This document shows positions 48,059-54,653 of a stretch of DNA of 54,653 bases, piece by piece. This stretch comes from an uncultured bacterium (GTDB taxonomy: Bacteria; Verrucomicrobiota; Kiritimatiellia; CAIKKV01; CAIJXV01). Under the pieces are notes generated by a model that did no database searches, was not told the origin of the DNA, and saw only the letters and a program-made list of their open reading frames with translations. Position 1 is the first letter of the stretch. Each line of letters begins with the position of its first letter. Both the position numbers and the translations under genes were made by a program. The stretch covers positions 1-54,653 of the forward strand of contig CAIJXV010000120.1 in the NCBI GenBank assembly GCA_903824675.1, written 5' to 3'.

Positions 48059-49825
48059 CTATCGCGGGTCCATCGGGATAATCGGCAAGATAATATGCGA
48101 TGGATGCGCCCCATCGTGATAGATGCACTGCCTGGCCGTTTGCATTTCCGTATCCGTGGCCGGATCATTCCCGGTGTTCTGATTGCGAGACCAAACCGGA
48201 AAATTACTGCTGGTGATATCCACCCGAATCCGATGTCCCGCCATGAACACATTGCTGGTGACCAACATATCGAGAGTGAATTCATACGACTGGTCCGGTT
48301 CCAACATTTCCGGGGCACCCCAAACATCTTTTCGGAACCGGCCGCGGATCACGCCTTCGGTGATGTTGAATGACCGCCCATCCGGGTACACATCAGTCAG
48401 ACGCGCCACAAAATCGGTATCCCGGGCTGAAGTGGACGCCCATAACTTCATCACCACCGGCCCCGTCACTTCCACATCCTGCGACAAGACCGGGGTTGTA
48501 AAGGTCAGCACATCCGCCCGAGCTTCCACGGGTCGCTGGTCAAACGCGCCCGGCTTCACAAAATCATATAATCCGGGATTGTAAGGTCCCACCGAGTGGT
48601 TTCCGCCCAGAGACGGCACCGGATCGGCCGGGTCATACACATAGCCGTCGGGGACTTCATCGTCCAAGGGCTTTTCCCGGGAGAGAAGTCCATCCGCCCG
48701 CAGGTAGTGCGGCGTAAAGCGGGTGCGCGCCAGGGGCCATTCATATTCATCCCGCCACCGGTTGAGGCCCATGACAAAAATACGGATGGGCGCAAGCTGA
48801 AAGGCGGCCGGATCGCCCTCTTTTAACAGGCATCGCAACCACCGCAGATGGGCGTCATTCTCTTTCGTCGCTTCGGGACCATAGTCCATTTCTCCCAGGA
48901 CCGAACCCGGGCAAATCCCATGGGACCAGGGGCCGAGAATCAACCGGTGACCGTCCCGCAACCGGGCGGTCGGGGCCTGCTTCCGCAAGCCCATGAACGC
49001 CGTGGCGGCCTCGCCGGGATAATTGTCATACCAGCCGCCCAAGAGCAGCACCGGCATGGTATATTTTTCGTAGTCCCGGTTGTAATGATAGCGCTCCCAG
49101 AGCGGTCCAAAGCGCCCGTTCGCAAGATAGTCCCGATAGGGCTTGACCGCGCCGAATCCACTGGCTTCGTCCAGTGTCATCAGCGGCAAATGTCGGATCA
49201 ACTTAGGCACGTCAAACAGGGGCATCACCTGGGCGCGCGAGGTCCGCGTGCCGGTTTCAAACGCCAGCCAACTCCAGGTCAACCCAAGGCTCAAGGCGCC
49301 ATCCACATAATACCCGTGCTTCCAACAATCCACGGCCATAAACCGTGGATTCAGCGCCTTCAGGTAAGGACTTTTCAAGGGTCCTACGGCAAATTGCACG
49401 GCCGCCAGGTAGGAATCACCGTACATTCCGATGTGCCCGTTGCACCACGGTTGATGGCCCATCCACTCCAGCGTATCGAACCCGTCGGCGGGTTCATTCA
49501 CAAAGGGTTCGAACTCCCCTTCGGAATCGTAGCGGCCGCGGCAATCCTGAACCACCATGGCGATCCCGTTTTCCGCAAAGAAACGCTCAAAAAAACCATT
49601 GCGATTGTAGGCTGTCCGAACCAATACAACCGGGAAGGAATCCCCGGAGAGGGGGAGAAAAACAGAGGTCGCCAGATTGACCCCATCGCGCATCGGAACC
49701 TTCACATCAAACATCGGCCGACAAAATCGCGCTTCGGATGGGAAGAGGCACGCTGACGGTCCAGCGGCACCGGGCGGACTCGAAGTCTTGGTTTTTGCCC
49801 CTGATTCATGATATCGGTTCATCAT
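48059..49825 (-). CDS. CocE/NonD-family (S15 X-Pro dipeptidyl-peptidase-like) hydrolase
   Basis: A 588-residue alpha/beta hydrolase with the S15 layout. PMRDGVNLATSVFLPLSGDS opens the fold, VVQDCRGRYDSEGEFEPF follows, and the nucleophile Ser138 lies in GMYGDSYLAA (the usual final Gly is Ala). The Asp and His should lie in the C-terminal half of the hydrolase domain. A C-terminal jelly-roll domain (about 380-588; VTGPVVMKLWASTSARDTDF, GHRIRVDITSSNFP) completes the architecture. It hydrolyses esters, amides or proline peptides. There is no signal peptide. GGGAG supports ATG 49822 or 49825. It starts about 20 bp after mutS. Confidence 0.88.
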   Translation of the reverse strand: MMNRYHESGAKTKTSSPPGAAGPSACLFPSEARFCRPMFDVKVPMRDGVNLATSVFLPLSGDSFPVVLVRTAYNRNGFFERFFAENGIAMVVQDCRGRYDSEGEFEPFVNEPADGFDTLEWMGHQPWCNGHIGMYGDSYLAAVQFAVGPLKSPYLKALNPRFMAVDCWKHGYYVDGALSLGLTWSWLAFETGTRTSRAQVMPLFDVPKLIRHLPLMTLDEASGFGAVKPYRDYLANGRFGPLWERYHYNRDYEKYTMPVLLLGGWYDNYPGEAATAFMGLRKQAPTARLRDGHRLILGPWSHGICPGSVLGEMDYGPEATKENDAHLRWLRCLLKEGDPAAFQLAPIRIFVMGLNRWRDEYEWPLARTRFTPHYLRADGLLSREKPLDDEVPDGYVYDPADPVPSLGGNHSVGPYNPGLYDFVKPGAFDQRPVEARADVLTFTTPVLSQDVEVTGPVVMKLWASTSARDTDFVARLTDVYPDGRSFNITEGVIRGRFRKDVWGAPEMLEPDQSYEFTLDMLVTSNVFMAGHRIRVDITSSNFPVWSRNQNTGNDPATDTEMQTARQCIYHDGAHPSHIILPIIPMDPR

Positions 49826-49845
49826 TTACTCCCGGATTCAACCAT

Positions 49846-52347
49846 CTACCCCCCGAACAGGTCCAGTTGGCGCGGATCAATTTTGAGCTTGCGGGTATTC
49901 CGCCGGGCCAGTTTGGGCTGGCCGCTTTCGCCCAATTCACCCTCTTCCAGATTGGCTAAGATTTCTTTCGACCGGTCGATGACCTCCACCGGCAAACCGG
50001 CGAGACGGGCCACTTGAATGCCATAACTCTTGTCGGCGCCCCCCGGGACAATTCGCCGCAAAAAAACCACCCGGTCGTCGACTTCGCGCACGAGCACATT
50101 ATAGTTTTTAACCCCGCGCAAGGTCAGCGCGAGGTCGGTCAATTCATGGTAATGGGTCGCGAAGAGGGTTTTAGCCTTGACCCGATCGTGCAAATATTCA
50201 GCCACCGCCCAGGCAATACTGATGCCGTCGAACGTGCTGGTCCCCCGTCCGATTTCATCCAGAACAATCAGGCTTCGCCCGGTGGCGTTGTTTAAAATGT
50301 TGGCCGTTTCCTGCATTTCCACCATGAAAGTACTGCGGCCGCGTGCCAGGTCGTCACTGGCGCCCACCCGGGTGAACACCCGATCGATGACCCCCATCAC
50401 CGTTTCGCGAGCCGGCACAAATGAGCCGATATGCGCCAGGATGGCGATCAAGGCCACCTGCCGGATATAGGTGGATTTACCGGCCATGTTGGGCCCGGTC
50501 AGGATGACCAGCCGGGCGGCGTCGCCGTCGAGCTGGGTATCGTTGGCGACAAACCGTTCGGCTTCCGGCATTTGTTCCACCACCGGATGCCGCCCCTCGC
50601 GAATCGTCAGTTCGTCGCCATCGGTCATGACGGGACGGACATACCGCAAGGCGATGGCCCGGTCGGCAAACGACGACAAAACATCGATGGCCGCCACCGC
50701 CTGGGCGGTAGCCTGGATTGCGGCGGTGTGGGCGGTCACCTGGTCCCGGATCTCAATGAATAAATTGTATTCCAAGGCGATCGAGCGCTCTTGGGCAACC
50801 AGGATCCGGTTTTCATAATCCTTGAGTTCCGGAGTGATAAATCGCTCGGCGTTGACCAGGGTTTGCTTGCGCGTATAGTCGGCGGGAGCCTGGGTTGCCT
50901 GGCCGCGGGAAATTTCAATGTAATAGCCGAACACCTTGTTATGGCGAACCTTGAGGGTCTTGATCCCGGTCCGTGCCTGCTCCCGGATCTGGTATTCGGC
51001 GAGCCAGTTCCGCCCGGCGCTCGCCAACTCGCGCCACTCGTCCAATTCCGCATGATACCCCTTACGGATGACCCCGCCTTCGCGGATCGTCATCGGCGGC
51101 TCGTCAACCAGGGTCTTATCGATCAGCGCCACCAGCTCGGGCAGGGGCTGGATTCGTTCGGCCCACTCGGTCAATAAGGGATTGGGCACGGCCGTCAAGG
51201 CCGCCTGGACCGCCGGCAGGCAGGCGAGTGAAGTGCCGAGGGCGCGCACATCGCGGCCATTACCGCCGCCCGCGGCTAACCGGGCGATCAAGCGCTCCAG
51301 ATCGCGGATTCCGCTCAAGGCTTCGCGCAACTCCTGCAAGGCGGCCCGGCGTTCAATCCAGGCCGATACCGCCTCATGCCGCCGCACAATCGCCGTCCGT
51401 TCCGCCAGCGGGCGCAAACACCATTCGCGCAATAACCGCCCCCCCATCGGGGTGCGGGTAACATCCAGCACGCCGATCAGGCTGGTGGAAGCCCGCTCGT
51501 TCCCCCGGGTGCCGACCAGGTCCAGATTGGCGCAGGTCGCTTCGTCCAAAATCATGAAATCCGAGGGATTATTGACCCGCAGGGATCGGACATGGGCCAC
51601 GGCACGGTGAAGTTCCTCGCGCACATAATGCAATACCGCCCCCGCCGCCCCCACCAACGCGGGCCGCGATTCACAGCCGAACCCCTCCAGTGAATGCACC
51701 TTGAAATGACGGACCAATTCATCCCGCGCGGCATCGTAACGGAACGTCCAGTCATCACAGGCCGTCACCAGGGTCCGGGGAGCCCCGGCCAGAAGGGCGT
51801 GCAGGGCCGGTGTGTCCCGGGCTTCGGTCGGCACCAGACATTCCCGGGGAGCAAACCGACCCAGGTTATCTTCCATCGCCCCCGCATCGCGACTTTCCTC
51901 AACCCAGAAATCACCGGTGGATAAATCCAGCATCGCCAGCCCGAACAGACCGTCGCACTCCATGACCGCCGCCAGATAGTTCGGCCGTTTGGAATCGAGG
52001 ACCGCCTCCTCGGTCGCGGTGCCCGGCGTCACGATCGCCGTCACTTCGCGGCGGACAATCCCCTTGGTCGCCGAGGGATCCTCCATCTGGTCGCAGATGG
52101 CGACTTTTTTTCCAGCCCGGATCAGGCGGGCCAGATAGGCATCCGAGGCGTGAAAGGGAATCCCGCACATCGGCACCCCCTGCCTCCGGGTCAGGGCGAT
52201 ATCCAGGATCTGGGAAGCCACCTTGGCATCATCAAAAAACATCTCGTAGAAATCGCCCAACCGGAAAAAAAGAATGGTCTCCGGCGGAAGTTGGTTCCGA
52301 ATCCGCCGGTACTGGCTCATCATGGGAGTGGAGGTTGGGTCGCTCAT
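49846..52347 (-). CDS. mutS: DNA mismatch repair protein MutS
   Basis: An 833-residue MutS1. The mismatch-reading Phe-x-Glu motif is in FRLGDFYEMFFDDAK near residue 34. Connector, lever and clamp domains follow, and the C-terminal ATPase has Walker A TGPNMAGKSTYIRQVA (about 610-625) and Walker B LIVLDEIGRGTSTFDG. The length is close to that of E. coli MutS (853). There is no strong ribosome site upstream of the ATG; the stop of the GH42 gene is 21 bp before it, so coupling is likely. MutL is not in the window. Confidence 0.97.
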   Translation of the reverse strand: MSDPTSTPMMSQYRRIRNQLPPETILFFRLGDFYEMFFDDAKVASQILDIALTRRQGVPMCGIPFHASDAYLARLIRAGKKVAICDQMEDPSATKGIVRREVTAIVTPGTATEEAVLDSKRPNYLAAVMECDGLFGLAMLDLSTGDFWVEESRDAGAMEDNLGRFAPRECLVPTEARDTPALHALLAGAPRTLVTACDDWTFRYDAARDELVRHFKVHSLEGFGCESRPALVGAAGAVLHYVREELHRAVAHVRSLRVNNPSDFMILDEATCANLDLVGTRGNERASTSLIGVLDVTRTPMGGRLLREWCLRPLAERTAIVRRHEAVSAWIERRAALQELREALSGIRDLERLIARLAAGGGNGRDVRALGTSLACLPAVQAALTAVPNPLLTEWAERIQPLPELVALIDKTLVDEPPMTIREGGVIRKGYHAELDEWRELASAGRNWLAEYQIREQARTGIKTLKVRHNKVFGYYIEISRGQATQAPADYTRKQTLVNAERFITPELKDYENRILVAQERSIALEYNLFIEIRDQVTAHTAAIQATAQAVAAIDVLSSFADRAIALRYVRPVMTDGDELTIREGRHPVVEQMPEAERFVANDTQLDGDAARLVILTGPNMAGKSTYIRQVALIAILAHIGSFVPARETVMGVIDRVFTRVGASDDLARGRSTFMVEMQETANILNNATGRSLIVLDEIGRGTSTFDGISIAWAVAEYLHDRVKAKTLFATHYHELTDLALTLRGVKNYNVLVREVDDRVVFLRRIVPGGADKSYGIQVARLAGLPVEVIDRSKEILANLEEGELGESGQPKLARRNTRKLKIDPRQLDLFGG

Positions 52348-52368
52348 GGATTTCGGGGTGCCGTACGC

Positions 52369-54438
52369 TTATTTTTCCGAGGCCAGAACTTGGACGCCAA
52401 ACGGCGGCAAAGTCAACGAGCCCTTGACCGCTTTACCGGTCAACAGTTCCCGGCGGGCCGGCTTGGCTTTCAGGGGAACCGTCACCGGTTGGTCATTGAA
52501 ATTCATCACGAACACATAATCCCGCTTCCCATCGGACCGGATTTGGGCGGTGACACCGGACGGAAGACGGGCCGCAAGCGCGGGTGTGAACTTGAGCCGT
52601 TCGATCAACGCACCATAAAAGGCATCCTGGAAGGCGGCCTCTGTCCGGGCAGCCAGGTAATAGGCTTCACCCTTCTGGAACGCGTTGACCGTCACCGCCG
52701 GGCGGCCTTTGTAAAAATCATCCGCATAGGTCGCCAACACCCGGGCGTTTTCCGCATGGATCAGGCCAAACAGCTCCGAAGCTTCAAACCGCCCCTTCAA
52801 TCCCAGGAGGTTGCCGGCCTTCATCGCGACGTGATTACGGTCCGCAGGATACCCCGCGTCGATCTCCTCATCCCAAATGCCCAGCACCTCGCGCAATCCG
52901 GCGCCCGGCCACCCCCCGGTGAAACACAAATCGTTTTCATCCACAATCCCCGTCCAATACGTCGCCACCCAAGTCCCCCCGGCGGCGACAAAGGCGCTCA
53001 ATTTTTGGGCCATGCCCGGTCGGAGCAGGTACAGCATCGGCGTAATGACCAGACGATAACTGTCGAGCGCCACGGTCTGATCGATGACATCCACGGGAAT
53101 CCCGGCCGCCCAAAAGGGCCGATAATGGGAAATCACGGTCTCGGGGTATTTTTTCAGGTTGTGGCCCAAACCCTGGATGCCTTCGACGGCCCAGCGCGTT
53201 TCCCAGTCGTACACCACCGCCACCTCGGGTCGCACGGTCGTCCCGAGGACCGGCGCCAACCGCTCGAGCGCACACCCGACTTCGGCCACGTCCTCAAAAA
53301 CACGGGTCTTTTCGTGACCACAATGGTCCACCACCGCCCCATGAAATTTTTCGACCCCACCCCGACCTTTGCGCCATTGAAAATACTGGACAGTATCGGC
53401 CCCGTGCGCCACCGCCTGCAAACTGGCCAACAGGTGCATCCCCGGCCGCTTGAGCTTGGCCACCGCCTGCCAATTGGTCATGCTCGGCGTGCTTTCCATC
53501 AGCATGAACGGACGTCCGCCCTTCATCGACCGGTTGATGTCGTGCGTGAAAGCCGTCTGACAGGCGACCGCCACATCGCCTTCGGGCGCATGCCAACTCG
53601 GATAACTATCCCAGGAAATCACATCCACGGCCCGGGCGAATTTCCAATAATCCAGGGTGGGACAGAGTCCCATGAAATTGGTGGTCACGGGAATTTGCGG
53701 CGTCAGCGATCGCAGGGGACCGGACTCGTACTTAAAAAAGTCAATGGTCTGTTCCGTGTTGAAGCGCGTCCAATCCAGCATCATCCCGTGCACGGTAGAA
53801 TCTTCGGGATAGATCTGATTCCAATCGGTGAAGGTGTGACTCCAGAACCCGGTCCACCAGGCCTGGTTTAACCGGCCGAGATCGTCCTGGTATTTCCGGC
53901 GCAACCAATTGCGGAAGGTGCCCAGACAGAGCCCGCAATAGCAAGGCTCACCGCTATATTCATTGGACACATGCCAGGCCAGCAACGCGGGATGGGACTG
54001 GTAGCGCTGGGCGAGGCGGGTATTGATCATCCGGCATTTTTCGCGATAGATCGGCGAGGATCGGCAGTGGTTGTGCCGACCCTGGTGCCGTTCCCGCTGG
54101 CCGTTGACGGTGACCCGCCGGATTTCCGGATACCGGGCGCTCATCCACGCCGGTTTTGCCCCGCTCGGCGTGGCGAGAAGGGCGAAGACCTGGTTCGCCG
54201 CCAGCTTGTCCATGATCGTGTCCAACCAGTCGAAGGTAAAACGCCCCTCCTCCGGCTCGAGGGCTGACCAGGAAAAAATGCCGATGCTCATCGCATTGCA
54301 ACCGGCGGCTTTCATCAACCGCATATCCTCATCCCAGACTTCTGGCGTCGCCTGCCATTGATCAGGATTGTAATCGCCCCCATGCAATAAAGCCGGGCAT
54401 TTAGGGCTGATCGGCGGATACCGCTGAAGAGTGCTCAT
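52369..54438 (-). CDS. Glycoside hydrolase family 42 beta-galactosidase
   Basis: A 689-residue GH42 enzyme. The acid/base is E160 in AWHVSNEYSG, the nucleophile E315 in PFMLMESTPS. Zinc-binding cysteines are at C125, C166, C168 and C171 (CYCGLC), as in the Thermus A4 enzyme. LLHGGDYNPDQW opens the TIM barrel, and trimerisation and C-terminal beta domains follow. There is no signal peptide, so it acts in the cytoplasm on imported galactosides. ATG 54438 with AAGGGGA upstream is preferred to the frame extending to 54576. It is the first gene of the row that continues into mutS. Confidence 0.94.
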   Translation of the reverse strand: MSTLQRYPPISPKCPALLHGGDYNPDQWQATPEVWDEDMRLMKAAGCNAMSIGIFSWSALEPEEGRFTFDWLDTIMDKLAANQVFALLATPSGAKPAWMSARYPEIRRVTVNGQRERHQGRHNHCRSSPIYREKCRMINTRLAQRYQSHPALLAWHVSNEYSGEPCYCGLCLGTFRNWLRRKYQDDLGRLNQAWWTGFWSHTFTDWNQIYPEDSTVHGMMLDWTRFNTEQTIDFFKYESGPLRSLTPQIPVTTNFMGLCPTLDYWKFARAVDVISWDSYPSWHAPEGDVAVACQTAFTHDINRSMKGGRPFMLMESTPSMTNWQAVAKLKRPGMHLLASLQAVAHGADTVQYFQWRKGRGGVEKFHGAVVDHCGHEKTRVFEDVAEVGCALERLAPVLGTTVRPEVAVVYDWETRWAVEGIQGLGHNLKKYPETVISHYRPFWAAGIPVDVIDQTVALDSYRLVITPMLYLLRPGMAQKLSAFVAAGGTWVATYWTGIVDENDLCFTGGWPGAGLREVLGIWDEEIDAGYPADRNHVAMKAGNLLGLKGRFEASELFGLIHAENARVLATYADDFYKGRPAVTVNAFQKGEAYYLAARTEAAFQDAFYGALIERLKFTPALAARLPSGVTAQIRSDGKRDYVFVMNFNDQPVTVPLKAKPARRELLTGKAVKGSLTLPPFGVQVLASEK

Positions 54439-54653
54439 AAACAAAGTCCCCTTGAATAAACCACTATTTTTTTGGAAATCACACAACAAGTAAAGCTTAA
54501 TTATTTTGGGCAGAGGGCAAGTGCAGGTACCTCCTGACCCACCCGGCTGGGGGAAAATTTCGCGACTCCGATGCATGGGGACCTGTGGGATGAAAATATT
54601 ACGCGAGAAACTCCGAATTCAACTCGGCAAAAAAAAGATGGAACCAAGAGCAA
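54439..54653. other. Upstream region of the GH42 operon
   Basis: A non-coding stretch of 215 bp. The part nearest the gene is AT-rich on the minus strand and ends in AAGGGGA before the ATG. No -35/-10 pair with good spacing was found, and no operator palindrome is evident. Confidence 0.45.

Noticed and set aside
52150-53871. A 573-codon open frame on the plus strand opposite mutS and the GH42 gene.
   Set aside because: It spans the boundary of two well-supported genes on the other strand and shows no protein-family pattern. Both opposite genes have intact catalytic motifs.
1-54653. tRNA, rRNA and CRISPR features.
   Set aside because: No cloverleaf with a TTCGA-type T arm, no rRNA core sequences, and no regularly spaced repeat-spacer array were seen on reading both strands. 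A program such as tRNAscan-SE could still find one by covariance.

Overview
The window is a GC-rich (about 60 %), densely coded stretch of a Gram-negative bacterial chromosome. An RND efflux pump with a TolC-type outer-membrane protein, an ExbB/ExbD pair and a lipopolysaccharide-type GT9 glycosyltransferase show an outer membrane. Several features fit the PVC superphylum, with Kiritimatiellota, Lentisphaerota and Verrucomicrobiota as the best guesses: Gfo/Idh/MocA oxidoreductases, a uroporphyrinogen-decarboxylase-like protein, GH28 and GH42 glycosidases, an NTT-like carrier and a hypothetical protein with a pseudopilin-like tail. This placement is inference; there is no rRNA gene in the window.

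Layout. Bases 1-310 hold short repeats that look like a transposon end. Bases 311-11283 (+) are one tightly coupled signalling operon: a REC-kinase-REC hybrid, CheW, CheR-TPR, a second CheW, a CHASE3 receptor, CheA-REC, CheB, a REC-PP2C phosphatase, an HPt protein and a STAS protein. Its core matches the Wsp type of alternative-function chemosensory operon, but the diguanylate cyclase output is replaced by partner-switching parts. Bases 11249-14899 hold a GH28 protein and a DegT aminotransferase (-), and a divergent AraC regulator (+).

Bases 14954-28102 (-) run leftward: a PilT-like pseudo-ATPase, a GT9 glycosyltransferase and an NTT-like carrier; then a small-molecule catabolic set (class III aminotransferase, two zinc dehydrogenases, an M20 hydrolase and a cupin); then gatC-gatA-gatB and a Gfo/Idh oxidoreductase. 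Bases 28213-31694 (+) hold exbB-exbD, a second Gfo/Idh oxidoreductase and a TIM-barrel amidohydrolase, with a long inverted repeat between the last two. Bases 31695-32269 are non-coding and repeat-rich. They are followed by an AT-richer orphan gene (+) and a URO-D-like protein (-).

Bases 34889-42469 (+) form a TolC/MFP/RND efflux operon followed by a CPA2 antiporter. Bases 42499-45417 (-) hold a YdjM-like membrane hydrolase, a four-helix-bundle (23S IVS family) protein set among CTGTAGG/CCTACAG repeats, and a solitary TctA-like permease. Bases 45507-54438 (-) form an operon-like row: GH42 beta-galactosidase, mutS, an S15/CocE-type hydrolase, lemA and a DUF2207 protein.

The signals most worth follow-up are the Wsp-like array wired to a PP2C/STAS output, the PilT homologue that has lost its Walker A motif, the 25-bp-arm inverted repeat at 30456-30585, and the repeat family around the four-helix-bundle gene. 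All functions are assigned by reading motifs; no database search was run.
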